Source of the DNA: Hormiphora californensis
Lineage: Eukaryota; Ctenophora; Tentaculata; Cydippida; Pleurobrachiidae
DNA: 64,000 nucleotides
Reading direction: 5' to 3'
NCBI GenBank assembly: GCA_020137815.1
Contig: CM035353.1
Coordinates: 2,195,459-2,259,458, forward strand
The position numbers were made by a program, and so were the translations under genes. Positions 1 to 19,359 of this stretch are shown here, one piece after another (position 1 is the first letter of the stretch; every line of letters begins with the position of its first letter). A model generated the notes under the pieces. The model did not search any database and was not told the origin of the DNA. It was given only the letters and a program-made list of their open reading frames with translations.

Positions 1-806
1 AACCGTGCAGGAGTTACCCACGCAGCATACCTAACAACCCAATCAAAATACGTATGGCGGCGGTGTGCAAGTATTTATACCCCAACGACAAAAGACAAAA
101 GTACCCGTACTTTTTTGTAAGTTTCTGTTACGCTAGAATTAAAAATTGGAAACTGACGCCAAGTTCCAGCTGGGAGATTCCTGATGAACCACGCTGTGTG
201 CGTCATTAGCGATCACGTGACCCAAATCTCCATGTGAAATGTATTATATAGGGTAGTGTTGCACGTAATTATCATCTTTTCGATTGGTCAAATAGGAGCT
301 GGGAACTGATACCAGGTTCCAATTTGTAACTGCTGCCTTACTTGCTAATATAACCTAGAACATTTATGGTAAGGAGGGAGGCTGTGAATGCGTACTTGAT
401 GGTCACTGGTCGGTTATATTCTGACAGCCCTGCACCAGACTTCCCCCACTAGCTAATTATATAGTTATTCTGAATAATGAGATCTGATATGAAGGAGATA
501 TCAAAATTACTTCCTAAGATATTTAAGATATAAGATACGAAGATGAAAATATATTCTCAAAGATGAAAATAGATTATTAAATCTCTATATATTATCACAT
601 ACATTGCAGAGAGTATCTCCAAACACCCAACCGTTGTTAAACACTGATACCGAGGTGATGGGCATCGTCACTGCACCTAGAAACAAGAGAATTAAATAGG
701 GGGCCCCGGGTTAACCCCCTTCTCCTCGACTAACTGGAATCATGACGTCATGTATATTAACATAACCAGTTCATTGCTGGTTATACAGTGATATGACTGT
801 GCTATT

Positions 807-872
807 ATATAACCCGATTTACCGGGATGCTCGGGGATTTTGTCCGATAAATCGGGGTTCCGGTAAATGGTT
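807..872. mobile_element. Fragment of the TA-target MITE family with CCCGATTTA blocks
   Basis: The segment carries the CCGATTTACCGGGA and TAAATCGGGGTTCC blocks typical of the larger elements at 23,301, 29,883 and 58,371. It lacks their terminal CAGTCGGAC, so it is a remnant. Confidence 0.4.
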
Positions 873-1166
873 GGACAGTTAAATCATTTTTCGCGTTCAA
901 TATGTCGAAAGAATTGGATGCAAAAACGCATGCATCATCATTTCAGGATTTAAAAAGAGTTCTACAGAGTAACTCAACAAGACGCAATGGTCATTAAAAG
1001 GTTGCAGAAGCTGTCAGGCACTGACCCATTCTTGCACACTTCGCTCAGAAGAGAGAGATAGAGAGAGAGAAAGAGAGGTTAGACATCTTGCTCACAGTCG
1101 AGACAGTGCACCACCATGCTGCAAGTATAATTGATGATCTGTTAAGTATTAGAATTAGATTGACAT

Positions 1167-1229
1167 TTAAGGCCAGAGGGGGGGTCCGGGGGTATAAAAA
1201 GTCACTTTCGGTATCTGGTCCGACCTTAA
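1167..1229. repeat. Short repeat bounded by TTAA, related to ends at 19,574 and 21,200
   Basis: It starts TTAAGGCCAGAGG and ends GGTCCGACCTTAA. The same GGCCAGAGGGG...GGTCC block occurs at 19,574 and, inverted, near 21,110-21,200. The TTAA on both sides would fit a piggyBac-like target, but the inner inverted repeat is weak. Confidence 0.35.
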
Positions 1230-2144
1230 GCACACTTACCAACGAGAAAATCAGCCACCATAAGATTATTTATAAACACGTTATTCCTGCTTTTCATCTT
1301 TCGACCGTGTATGGTTATGCTCACTACGACTAGGATTGAACCTGAAATATAAAGTTAAGTTTGATAATCTTTCAAAATTTAAATGAAGAGAGCAGATTTT
1401 TCCATGTTTTTCTCGATCGCAATAATTTCAATCGATTATAGCTAATAACTATTGGAGTGGCATTAAGGACCTACCGAGAAGTGTGACAACAGAGAAAGTT
1501 GTCATTGAAGCTCCAAGCAGTAGTTTTTCACTGGTGTTCAGCTGATTAGGTGTCATTGGGAAGCTGTCATGCCGAGGAAAGAGTCAGTGAATATATATAA
1601 CTTGCATGATTACAAAAAGAAAAATACTTAAAGTGAAAAATGGGCATTTGAAAAGCTGTGAATTGTGATTAATGATCACTGAAGAACAGAGTACGGCTTG
1701 AGAAATCTCTTATAGACACTCTTGTGGGTTGATCAGTACACCAAACTACACGTGTGTACCAAATTTCATCAAAATCGGACAATCCCAACTTTCCTATATA
1801 TCAACATAATATAATATATAATAGCAACATTACACATGCAATGAAACACCTTTTCAGAGATTGTGCTGAATGTCAAATTACTCAATAAAATATGTTGTGT
1901 GGCTCAAACCGTCATTCACGGTTCAGCAGATCAACATATAATATGAAAACTGGAACAATTGGGAGGTTCTCGAATCTACTAAATAATAATATAATAATCA
2001 ATAATCCCGTGCCGCCCGCGAAGCAGGAAGGGTGGTATATAATATGATATGAAACCTGACCAATTTGGAATCATGTCCAAACTGTTGTGACAAGTGAAAC
2101 AAGGTTTCACTTGTCACAACTATTATTTTTGATGGACATGCACG

Positions 2145-2690
2145 GTCAATTGAGCAGATGACTTCAAATACTTTCGATCGTGGATCAATGCAATAAGAAA
2201 ATCAAGCACCGGAAGAGCAAAGCATGGGTTGAAGAAAGTCGGGAACTCAGATCTGAAAGACGAACATACATGCAGGGTATTTGTTGCTACTGTCGAAACT
2301 GTCCTCCTATATGGCTGTGAAACATTGTCTCTCACCAAGCAAATGGAGAAGAAACTTACACTCGGATGCGAAGAATGGCGCTCAACAAGAACCAGTGGCA
2401 ACTCCGTATGACCAATGGAACGCTGTATGGTATTGGAGGGCTACCAATTCTTAGCACTAAAATAGCAGAACGCAGACTACGTCTAGCCGGTCATGCCCAA
2501 CATTATTCTGAGCTGACCCTCCACAAAGTCCTTCTTTGGGAACCACTTCATGGTCAATCTAAACGTGGTAGGCCTTCTAAAACCTTTGTGGACGTTCTTC
2601 GGCAAGATCCGGGTCTGAGTGACGTGAAGGAGATAGCTTCAGTGATGGATGAGTGTGATGCGTGTAGAAAACTTGTTAGTCAAGTAAGTC
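2145..2690 (+). pseudogene. LINE reverse-transcriptase C-terminal remnant
   Basis: Translation gives residues typical of the C-terminal half of metazoan non-LTR retrotransposon polymerases: DDFKYFRSWINA, then VATVETVLLYGCETLSLT, then after a one-base frame change near 2,353 a stretch including LYGIGGLPILS, RRLRLAGHA, LLWEPLHGQSKRGRP and KTFVDVLRQD. The order matches the usual thumb-to-C-terminus order. The catalytic YxDD region is absent and the frame is broken, so this is a dead 5'-truncated copy. Clade assignment would need a tree. Confidence 0.8.
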
Positions 2691-2734
2691 AAGTAAGTCA
2701 AGGATTTATTGATAACAATAAAAAACTTTAGCGG

Positions 2735-2912
2735 CAAAATCAACCTTGCTTTTTATAGCGGGCAGGATATAACATACATCCCGCTGGGCCGGGGAATATA
2801 TGGGATGACTCTATCTAATAAAAGTTTACTATAGTATCATGACGTGTAGTACAGAACGCATTACCCAAGTATCTTTGTATCACTATCATGTTATATCTCT
2901 CACCCAGTATTA

Positions 2913-2998
<86 letters not shown>

Positions 2999-3436
2999 CT
3001 CTCCCCTTCCCCCTCTCTCTAACTCCCCCTCTCTCTCTCCTTCAATCATGACTATATCTACTTGTAATTAAGATATTGACCTCAAATGTTCGAGTGACCT
3101 CACACAAAATATAGTATCTATGTGAACTTTAAGTACTTACAGTTTTAGGTTTTATGTCTCTATCCCCCCCTCCTATTTCTCTGACACGAATCGGTAAATG
3201 GTAAAATATGCAAAACAGGCAGTGACTAGTAACTTGTTTTGTTCCAACCCTGCCCTATATTTTATTAAAGAAGCCAGTCGGAGAGATGGTCTAGCAAGGC
3301 AACTATTTACCATCATGAAGTGCCTTCATGAGTGTCCTTTTGGGGTCATTAGTCTTCAAACTCATCAAAACAATTTCAAAGGGATAGAACAAAAGAATTT
3401 TCAGTGGTACCTGACGGGTTCAATTCGTTAGTAAAA

Positions 3437-3477
<41 letters not shown>

Positions 3478-3510
3478 TTTCTTTCTTTCACTTTATCTAA
3501 AACAACCAAT
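2735..3510. other. No gene; CT and GA microsatellites
   Basis: This holds an interrupted CT tract at about 2,914-2,998 and a short GA tract at 3,449-3,474. An open stretch at 3,198-3,431 has no recognisable similarity and no splice context, so I do not call it. Confidence 0.5.
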
Positions 3511-3514
3511 TCAT

Positions 3515-3660
3515 TGGAAGAAAGCACGTGAGTCGCAGCTGAGAGACCAATGAGGGAGAGAATACTGGTCCCTGATTGGCTGATAACCAGTCACGTGACC
3601 TAAATAACGAGTTCTGATTGGTTGTTTACTTGCAGCTGAGAGACCAATGAGGGAGAGAGA
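3515..3660 (+). mobile_element. Core of the 109-bp hAT-like MITE between a 24-bp direct repeat
   Basis: Positions 3,562-3,632 match the interior of the MITE seen intact at 7,953 (CCCTGATTGGCTGATAACC, CACGTGACC, GTTCTGATTGGTTGTTTAC). Its CAGGAACC termini are missing. The flanks on both sides read CAGCTGAGAGACCAATGAGG, so the core sits inside a duplicated host segment. Confidence 0.6.
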
Positions 3661-3749
3661 TGCTAGTGGTGAAACAAATCAAAGTGAACATGAGGATAGA
3701 ACAGCCATTTAATAACTACTCGCCATTCCACCATGCACCCCTTTCTTTC

Positions 3750-3758
3750 TATCGCTCA

Positions 3759-3789
<31 letters not shown>

Positions 3790-4680
3790 CTCCTCTCTCT
3801 TTTCTTCCCCTCCTTCCTCCTCTCTCTCTCTTCCCTCTTCCCTCCATCCCTTTTCTCCCCTCTTTACCTCTCTTCTTCCCTCTCCCCCCCTCTCCTTCTC
3901 CTTTTCCTCTTCTTTCTCTTCTCTTCAGCCTCCTTTTTGCCTCTCTCCCTCTTCTCTCGTTCTCTCTTCCTTCCTCTTCTTCTCCGTCTTCTCTCTCCCC
4001 TCCTCTTCTCTCCTTTTCCTTTCCTTCTCTCCTCCTCTCCCTTTATCTACCCTTTACTATTACTCCTTTCTCTCTCCTTTTTTCTTAACTTTTTCTTAAT
4101 TTTTTTTCCCTTTCTTTTTTTCCCCCCAAACTTTCCCCTTTTCCCCCTTCAAACCCTTTTTTCAAACCAAAATTTTCTTTAAAATTTTTGCCTAAAACCG
4201 TTTTTAAAGGCCCCTTTGGAAAAAAAGGGGAATTATTAAACCTAAAACATTTTCAAACCCAAAATTTTTAAACAGGGTTTTTTTTCCAACAACTTCACAA
4301 TTTTTATCCTTCTCTTTATAACCCCAAACCAATTAATTTTTTTTTTTTTTGTAAAAAAAACCCCCCCCAAAACCCCCCCCCCCCCCTTTTTGGGGTCCCG
4401 CTCTCTCCTTCCTCTCCTAGCTCATCTCTCTCCATCCTCTCATCTCTCTACTCTCGCCTCTATCTCTATCCTCTCTCTCATGTCCGCTCTCCCAGCTCTG
4501 GTCTTGGTCTCTGCTCTCTCTTCTAATCTAGCTAGCTGTCCTTCTCTCGTCTCTCTTCTGTCTCTCTCTCGTACTTCACTCTCTCATCTCATCGTCTCTC
4601 CTCTCTCTCTTCTCCTGTCTCTCTCTCTCTCTCTCTCTCTCGCTCTGTCCCTTTTTCTTTCGCCTTTTATTTAACTACCT
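3750..4680. repeat. Pyrimidine-rich low-complexity block with an aberrant centre
   Basis: Two CT-rich stretches (about 3,756-4,080 and 4,395-4,650) flank 4,080-4,390, where nearly every base is in a homopolymer run. Long open frames here are pure compositional artefacts. The centre looks like poor consensus sequence rather than biological DNA. Confidence 0.6.
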
Positions 4681-5516
4681 TTTTCTCGCCTCTATGCTAT
4701 GGAACAAAATGCTACTACATACATTAATGAAAAAGTTATTGAACTTTCAATAAGCTATCTACTAATGGGATATGTCACGAAAGAATTCATACGTTTAGTT
4801 ACTTGGATCAGTTCGGAAAAGACAAAAGACCTTACTCGTTTGTTAAGCTCCTACATACAAGAAACTTTTAAATTCAAACAGGAATATTTTTCTTAAGAAA
4901 CGAGAGTAAGGTATATTAAACCGCAATAATCCTTTCGATGGAACGAAGCAAAGCTGTCATGTAAAAAGAAGTATGAAGTGCTACATTGTCTAAAGAGCAA
5001 TCTTTCCCAGAGACCAAAGTTTTAAATTGATATCACGCGTGACTTCTATGTATTAAGTCGCCCCAAATCAAATACAGAATATGTATATAGCGGTCCCGTA
5101 TAATAGCGTTTATGATTACCAAGCATAATAGCAACGTGCCCAAATCCCGGATAGCCTAGGTGGTAGCCTCTATATTTTGGGTTCTAAAAAAACTACTTGA
5201 CTCAATTGAAACAACCTGGAAATTAATTTCGCCCTACACCCGCGGTTAGAAGTAGAGCAAAATCAATTTCGACGTTTGTTTCAATTAAGTTTAAATTTAA
5301 TTGAAACTTAATAAAAAAGGGTAAACTGTTAATTACTTAATTAAGTGACTATCCTAATTCCTACTTCCTAGTATCCTACTCATTCTCTACAATCCCCAGA
5401 CAGGGCCGGCTACTTCACATTTTAGTTGTTTCCTAACACCCTAACGTGTCATATCCCCGTATTTCAAGCCAGCGAGGCGGTAATTCTGTTAAACAGACAA
5501 ACTTGTGGCTCTACCA

Positions 5517-5600
<84 letters not shown>

Positions 5601-6443
5601 TTTTACTATCACTGTAGCTCCTTCTGACTTTCTGTCTGTCTTTCTCTCAGAACTATCGCTGCTAGTACACTTTTGTGTAATAAATGTTCTTATAGGTGTG
5701 GGCCCGCCAATTGGTACTCAAATTTTATACTGTCTAGAAGCTGTTTTTCCTTACCGTTTTCCATACTAAGCAGTCTTTTCATGGAGTAGTTGATGGTAGG
5801 TATTCTACTGGACATCTGTGTTTGTATCTGATCTAACAACTTACAAGAAAGTACAGGTACTTTGGACTTTGGTGTTTGGGGTGAACACTGAACACCCGCG
5901 CAACCGCCACACGTATTTTGATTGGGTTGTTAGCACTCGAAAGCCGTGCGGCTCTTCGCCTCTTCAGTGAAGAGTCTTCACACGTCTTTTGACACAAAGT
6001 ACCCGGGTACTTAGTTAACATACCCGGGTTCTTTTTTTTTTAAAAGTGGGGGTCAACCTTAAGGAAAATTATTTTTTTTAGACAAGAAGGGGCTTAAGTT
6101 TTATTTTTTCCCCCTAAAATTTCTTCCCTCTCCTCAAGAGAGAGCTTGAACGATAAAAATAAAGGTGTTTTATTTTTAGAAAGCCCGGGGAAGAAGTTTG
6201 GGTCTGCCAGTAAATAAAGGAGGAAGTTTATATAGAAAAAAGGGGAAAGGAAATGTGAAAACGGGAGCCCAATTAACGCACCCTTTTTGCCCCTTAATAA
6301 GGTCTGACCACCGAGAATAGGTGATTTTGACCCCGCATCCAACCCTCCTCGCCTCTCTTTCTCTCTCTCTTCTCTCTCTTCCCCTCTCTCTCCCCTATCT
6401 ATCTCTCCCCATCTTTTTCTCTTCTCTTTTTCCTTTATCTTCT

Positions 6444-6492
<49 letters not shown>

Positions 6493-7944
6493 TTCTAAAT
6501 TCTCTTACTTTCTACAAGACAGGTGTGGTATAATCTGATAATCTAGTAGACGCCAAGCATACAGGTATTGTAGGACACCATTTTCGACTAACAGCTCTAC
6601 ATTAGTTTGATACTGATCAGCTTCGACGCTCATAAACCTTGACAAGTATTTTATTAGGTCTCAGTTGTCAAATTCCCCCGTTCAATAGACTTCTTCAACT
6701 TCATGCAAGTTTTTCTATGTCTGTCTCTCTACTCTGTCTCTCTCTCTGGCCCCGGCTATTGAATATCTCGTACCCATCCGCACTAGGTTCAAGCGAAGCG
6801 ATAAACATAATCGTGTTATATTATTCGGTGTAGCATTCATGACAAAGCTATACTGAGTAGGATACTTTATAGACGGTGTGAAGTTCACTATCTTGACATT
6901 GACATGTTCCCAGTCTGTCGGCCTTCTGCTTGTTCAAACCCATTTTATTTTCACCCGGATGCCTTTTGTAAAAAGGCATAGGGGTTTAGAATTCGACTAG
7001 TTTACATACTTAACTAGTGAGGTGTCACGGTCACAAAACTGGCTGTAACACGCTCAGTTGCGAGGGACAACGGTGTTGCTCCTTCATCAGATATTTCAAT
7101 GGCACGTTTTCAGGAAATGTGAGCCGCGCAATGTGGCACGCAATTTAGTGCTACTATATACGGTTTGCTACTATATACGGTTTGAGTGATTCATAAATGA
7201 TCGGAAATGTCTGTCCCGCCTTCACATTAGATGGTTACGAAAATAAAGGTTGGTGGGGAAACATAGCATTATGAAACATAATGCAGTTATTCTCGTTCAA
7301 TAGACGTGTAGGTCGTATAGTGAAACAAGATCGAGCAAGGCAACCTTCGGCTTACGCGAACCAAGCCTCGACATGATGCAAACCCGATTTGTAGTTTTAG
7401 GAATGTATTTATTCGTGGAATAGTATTATTTGTGTCGTATCGGGCCACCTCTATCAATGGCAGTAAATTTACCCTCTACAGTCCGACCCGATAGGATGGA
7501 GTACAGTATATGTTATTAGAGAGCTAGGGGGGAGGCTAGATCTAAATCCCGATATCGGTTACCGATTGTAACTTTGTGTGTACAGCGTGCACCCTACTAA
7601 AAATCACACATCGAACATCACGCTTTAGTTCAGTATCAGAAAGTTTTTACGATTTGAAAAATCGAATATAGATTAACTTTGTGCTGTATCATCGAATAAA
7701 GGTAGCCTTTATTTTTATAAATTAAAACCAAATACTATATATACAGTAATATGAATACGTAATATAAAAGCATTGTATACAAAATTTAAAGTATCAAATC
7801 TTGTTTTCTATACCTATATAGCATACTACAACAAAGTATTTGATAGATAGAATGATTTGAGCTGTCAAAATGTTGCAGTGTGACAGTTCTGTTATAAAAA
7901 GATAAAAAGGCCCACTGTGTCCTTCCTTGAACTGGGAGTACTGG
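4681..7944. other. No gene recognised; CT tracts at 5,521-5,600 and 6,340-6,490
   Basis: No exon could be supported. The stretch 6,010-6,320 shows the same homopolymer-rich texture as 4,080-4,390. Two CT microsatellites are present. The rest is AT-rich unique sequence. Confidence 0.5.
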
Positions 7945-7952
7945 GCAATACG

Positions 7953-8061
7953 CAGGAACCGACCGAATCAGGAAATACTGGTCCCTGATTGGCTGATAAC
8001 CAGTCACGTGACCTAAATAACGAGTTCTAATTGGTTGTTTACTTGTGTCGGTCGGTTCCTG
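7953..8061 (+). mobile_element. 109-bp hAT-like MITE, intact with 8-bp target duplication
   Basis: The termini are inverted (CAGGAACCGACCGA and TCGGTCGGTTCCTG). The flanks repeat GCAATACG exactly (7,945-7,952 and 8,062-8,069). An 8-bp duplication with CAGG-type ends fits the hAT superfamily. This is the reference copy for about 13 in the window. Confidence 0.85.
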
Positions 8062-8069
8062 GCAATACG

Positions 8070-14640
<6,571 letters not shown>

Positions 14641-14659
14641 TACCGTATTACAAAGAATT

Positions 14660-14662
<3 letters not shown>

Positions 14663-14712
<50 letters not shown>

Positions 14713-14760
14713 GTGTGTGTGTGAGAGAGATAGATAGATAGATAGTGAGAGAGAGAGAAT
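14663..14760. repeat. GA / GT / GATA compound microsatellite
   Basis: GA repeats run into a short GT tract, then GATA units, then GA again. Confidence 0.9.
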
Positions 14761-15506
14761 GGCAGAGTGGAACTTGATTTCCCGTAATTGTCTTATTAAA
14801 CACAATTACTATTGCGGATATGTGACATGACTTCTCCTGACAAATCCTGCATGCAAACTGCAGGGAAATTACGACATATTGCATTGACTGTTCTGCAGTT
14901 GTTGTACATTTAATTTAAGTGTTTAATTGATTATTCAGAACTATTGCAGTATTAATGGTATAATGAATAGCATAGTTCATACATGTGTCTGTGTGCTAAT
15001 CTGCGATTGTAAACGTGTTACGTAATTAGGATTCCTAAAATATATCTCCAAATAAATCCTAAAATATCTCTATTAAAACTCTGCATGGAATTCCTAAAAT
15101 ATTTAATCTGCAGTACTAATTTGTTCCATTATAAATATTTTGAAATAAGAAGGATGATTCGTTCAAATCAGTCCTGCAGCATCCCATGGTCTATTTTATT
15201 TCGCTATTTTCCACACCTCAAAAGCTATAATCCATTTCGTTTGATGCTGATCATATAATTCTCCCATTGAATCCGCGATCATATTATATGTTCCTTAAAG
15301 GACGCGGTACTCAATTAGGCCACATAATCACCCATTCATGCCGCTGAAACTTTAATTCACTCTCCGAGCCACGCTATATAGTGTATTGTGATCTATCTCT
15401 TTTCCCTAGCTGTACTTTCTCTATTCCTTACTGTCGGTACCCTTCTTCTGCTAGGGTGACCCCGCAATTATTGTTTTATTGGATCAGGAGCTACGCCCAG
15501 CTAGGG

Positions 15507-15512
<6 letters not shown>

Positions 15513-15537
<25 letters not shown>

Positions 15538-15559
15538 TGAGAGAGAGAGAGAGAGAGAG

Positions 15560-15638
<79 letters not shown>
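15513..15638. repeat. GA microsatellite split by an AT tract
   Basis: Two GA tracts flank about 20 bp of TA dinucleotides. Confidence 0.9.
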
Positions 15639-15641
<3 letters not shown>

Positions 15642-15876
15642 GATAGTTGAGGAGATAAACGATTCCGATTTTTAGATCATCGGCCCTACTAGATGATAAC
15701 CGGTGTATACGCTAGTCATTGACAATTATCCTGACCTCTATATAATATTACTGCCACGTGATATTTGTTATTTACTACCCTACCAGAAATCAATCGACCG
15801 ATCAGTTAGTTTTGTATCAAATATTTACTGCTGTCCCAACCCTGACGGGCTGGTGACACCGACCGCGGTATAGTAG

Positions 15877-16192
15877 TGCTTGGAGTGGGGGCCACTGTTG
15901 TTGGACCTCCGAACTGGTCTCGCGTATGTTAGCGTGTAATCAGGCATTCAGGAAAAAAGACGTTGATTCAGTTGTTCAAAATCAAATAGCTATTATAACA
16001 AACGTTTCGACATAAGAATGTCCTCTTCAGTGTTAACACTGAAGAGGACATTCTTATGTCGAAACGTTTGTTATAATAGCTATTTGATTTTGAACAACTG
16101 AATCAACGTCTTTTTTCCTGAATGCCTGATTACACGCTAACATACGCGAGACCAGTTCGGAGGTCCAACAACAGTGGCCCCCACTCCAAGCA
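15877..16192. mobile_element. Perfect 316-bp palindrome, foldback MITE candidate
   Basis: The left arm begins TGCTTGGAGTGGGGGCC and the right arm ends GGCCCCCACTCCAAGCA. The arms meet with no spacer at GTTAAC (16,032-16,037). I could follow the arms base by base with no mismatch over 158 bp. The outer flanks differ, so it is not a simple read-through artefact of a larger inversion. No coding capacity. Confidence 0.85.
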
Positions 16193-17490
16193 GATCAAAT
16201 ATTTAATCATAATTAACTGTTATAGTGGAGGACTTGTCGACATCCATATATCGGTCTATTGAAGGGCTCAACAAATCATTAAAACACATCACGTTTTACT
16301 CAAATTGTATGAGAATTACGTCAGGCCTCTTTTATAACCCACGTCCTTCAGGAGCACCGTGAACCGTGACTGTATACTTCCCTATTTTGATGTGTTCTAA
16401 TTTGCATGTCAAAGTGTCAAACTTGGGGCTTAACATTTTATAAAGGGTGCTATTATACTGTACAGCCGCCCTGTCAATTTCCATTAAACAATTGTGCCAA
16501 GCCCTGCCCTTCCCCGGATATATGTTCCGTACTTTTACAAACCCGTTTTGGAACTTTATAACCCCCTTTAAAGATTCTCAAGCAAACTGCAAACCACCTA
16601 CCCTTTTTCCAAAAAATTCATTTTAGCTTGTCAGCTTGTATCTCACCCCGATGGCTTTTCTTAATGAAATCTGAAAAATATAGTAATTAAAACAATTACA
16701 AAATTACTGATTAATGAATCAAAACCAAACGAGCAAAAAAAAAGTGCAAAATATGTTTATTGTTTTAGAATAATTTGGGCTTTTTATGACAATTTAGCTG
16801 CTCTAATGCTGCATGCTGGGTCTAGTCTTGCATACTTGATATATTCCACCCATAAAATACAGTGCGATATCTCAACACATTTAAACGAAGAAGCTATTGT
16901 ACACTTGAATCTAATTGTAGCAGCTAGGGCCTTTTTAACTAGCTGCACCAATCACAGCTAGTACTACTGCAGTTTAATTTGTTTTACATGTCTTTTTATA
17001 TTCTCTTCTCTTGAAAACTTCAAGCTTCTCTTTTTGAACGCATACATATATTGTAACAGTTGTATAAATGAAATATCTATTTGACCGTCTATCCACTCTC
17101 TCTCTCTCTCTCCCTTGAGTCTTGTTTCCCTGTTTTGTATTAGCGACATATATTGTGTCAATTTACAAGTGTCATGGTTGTTCCATTCAGTTTAAATTTG
17201 GCACTGTAATGCACGAGAGAGCCACGTTCTGCACAGGTGTTGGAAACATGTTCACTAAGGCAGGCACTCTGCCACACAAAAGTATAACGTGTGACCAGCA
17301 CGAAACAGATTGTCGTGTTTCACACTATTTTGTGTCTGTAATTTAGTGTCTCACCCCTAAGCTGCTGGGAAATTTGTGTGTCAAAACTCACCCCTTCACG
17401 AATGGGGTAAGAAATGGCTTTCCTTTTCTTTCTTCTTAACTAACTTATCTCGCCCCAGCAGCTCTACCCTCTCTCCCTCTCTCTCTGGAT
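16193..17490. other. No gene recognised
   Basis: AT-rich unique sequence. An open stretch at 17,122-17,346 has several cysteines but no family motif, so it is not called. Confidence 0.4.
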
Positions 17491-17642
17491 CATATTTCAT
17501 CAAAAATAGGTCAAAATGGCTCTAACAAAAACAGTGTTGTAGATAATTGTCAGGCAAACATTTTTCCTGACAATTCTCTAATCTCTATGTAACACTGTTT
17601 TTGTTAGATTAAACATTTTGACCTATTTTTCGATGAGATATG
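17491..17642. mobile_element. Imperfect inverted repeat of about 152 bp
   Basis: The left end CATATTTCATCAAAAATAGG is matched by the complement of CCTATTTTTCGATGAGATATG at the right end. Inner blocks TCTAACAAAAACAGTGTT and AACACTGTTTTTGTTAGA also pair, as do the ATTGTCAGG and CCTGACAAT blocks at the centre. It has MITE-like form. Confidence 0.7.
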
Positions 17643-17758
17643 ATTAATTTAATGGAGCCCAGTCATGAATCAAAATTGCAGGCCATGCAAAGATAGTGGG
17701 ACACCCTGTACAATGTACATCTGCTCCGAGACCAATTATTGTTACCTTGTATTTTCAG

Positions 17759-18307
17759 GCATCTCCACCATCTCAATCATCCAAGATGTTCGACTACTTC
17801 CAGTGCATGATAAAAGTTTTAATAAACCTAAGTTGAACTTCAAAGCTACATCACTTTTTGAGCTAACAGTGCTGAAAAAGGTTTGTCAATTATAATATTT
17901 TGATTCTTGTCTTATACTCTCTTTTTTGTTATGAATCATTATATTTACATTAAACTACATACTTTCATTTACCACATTTCATTTTGCAGGACCGCGATGA
18001 ATTTTCTGGCCAGTGGACTTTTGTATCAAACACTGGAAAGGTCTGCTTGGTGAGTGAGCCCCCCATTGTCCGGGGAGAGGATTTGCAACAATACCTTACA
18101 ACTCCTCTGGTCACAACTGTTCCGTGCCACACACAACACGTGGAACGGAACGTGGCCCTCACATCCAAGTGTGTCGACCGCATCACCGGGCATATGAGGC
18201 AAGTGGGTATGGCCCTGGCAGTAAAACGGAACCGAGAGGAGAACCCAGGGAAGGTTCGTGTAGGAAAACTACAACGTCGCATGGATCAGGCAGAGGGACT
18301 TTTATAG
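17759..18307 (+). pseudogene. Two-exon gene fragment of unknown function
   Basis: Two exons are joined in phase 0: about 17,759-17,880 (acceptor TTTTCAG, donor AAG|GTTTGT) and 17,987-18,304 with stop at 18,305-18,307 (acceptor TTGCAG). The joined protein reads ...FELTVLKK then DRDEFSGQWTF, later LVTTVPCHTQHVERNV and ends in a basic tail. The CHTQ-x-VER motif reminds me of C-terminal segments of uncharacterised, transposon-associated animal proteins, but this is recollection, not a search result. No upstream exons or start were found, so it may be partial or dead. Confidence 0.4.
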
Positions 18308-19100
18308 AACATAGAGACAATTTTAACCTAGTTATGTGTAACATGCGTGACAACATGTATAATTTACAACCTGTTTTATTTAACAGATTACAGTTTTTAG
18401 CTTCTGTGAAGTTTGCTTGAGAGATGAGATTGAGATATTACTTTATTTTATGCCACCAAGTTACAAGTGTTTGTCCAGAGTTCTCGAAATTACTGAACTG
18501 AGAAGACAGCAACTCCGTTGAGATCCATCTCAGGTGACACAGCTGTGTGTAAATTTGCGAGCGCAGCTAATTGGCGAGAGAGAGCGCATAGTGACAGCAC
18601 TGCAACGCGACGCACAAGCAATTCATTCAGGAGGGCTTCTCCAGGAGATGACGTGGTCGTAGATCAAAACAAATGACAGATTCGGAATCAGCGTGAAAAA
18701 ATACGTCTAGTAAAGATGGAAGTGGAAAGATTATTTCAAAATCCGACACTCTATCAACCTTGCCTAGCTCGACCTCCTTTTCGATGACATAACAAAATCA
18801 ACCCAACAGAAAACTATTTCACCAGGCAACGATATTCACAAAGAGGAATGTGGCGGCGATTTGGTACTGGCAATGGGGGGAGTGGTACAAGAAGCGACTG
18901 TAGTAAAATATTATATGTGAAATTGTGCGGAAGAGAGAGAGATAGAGAGAGAGATGCAGAGAGAGCTAGAGCGATAGATAAGAGATAAGAGATCGAGCGA
19001 GAGAGAGAGAGAGAGAGGAGGGAGAGATATAGATCTATATCTATATTAGAGAGCGAGTATATATGACGCTATATAGCTATATATCTAGACTAGGCGCTCT
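18308..19100. other. No gene; purine-rich patch near 18,930-19,030
   Basis: I see no exon here. The upstream half of the TSP1 module, which should carry the WxxW motif, was looked for and not found. Confidence 0.4.
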
Positions 19101-19114
19101 CTATCTCCTCTATA

Positions 19115-19128
19115 TCGATCTCTCTCTC

Positions 19129-19169
<41 letters not shown>

Positions 19170-19264
19170 GTCTGTTGTCGTCTGTCGTCTGTCTGTCTGT
19201 CGTCTTGTCGTCTGTCTGTCTGTCTGTATGTCTGTCGGTCTGTCTCTCTCTCCTCTCTCTCTCA

Positions 19265-19301
<37 letters not shown>

Positions 19302-19320
19302 CTCTCTACCTCCTCTATTT
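19115..19320. repeat. CT, then TCTG tetranucleotide, then CT tracts
   Basis: Compound microsatellite. The tetranucleotide TCTG block (about 19,131-19,240) is flanked by CT runs. Confidence 0.9.
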
Positions 19321-19359
19321 ATCTTCTATCTATAGTCAACTCTCATCTGAAATTTATAG

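Larger units (their letters stand above)
1..2140. other. No gene recognised
   Basis: No exon with family resemblance and splice signals was found on either strand. The stretch is mostly AT-rich unique sequence. It holds a GA-rich patch near 1,053-1,078 and two short repeat fragments listed separately. Confidence 0.5.
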
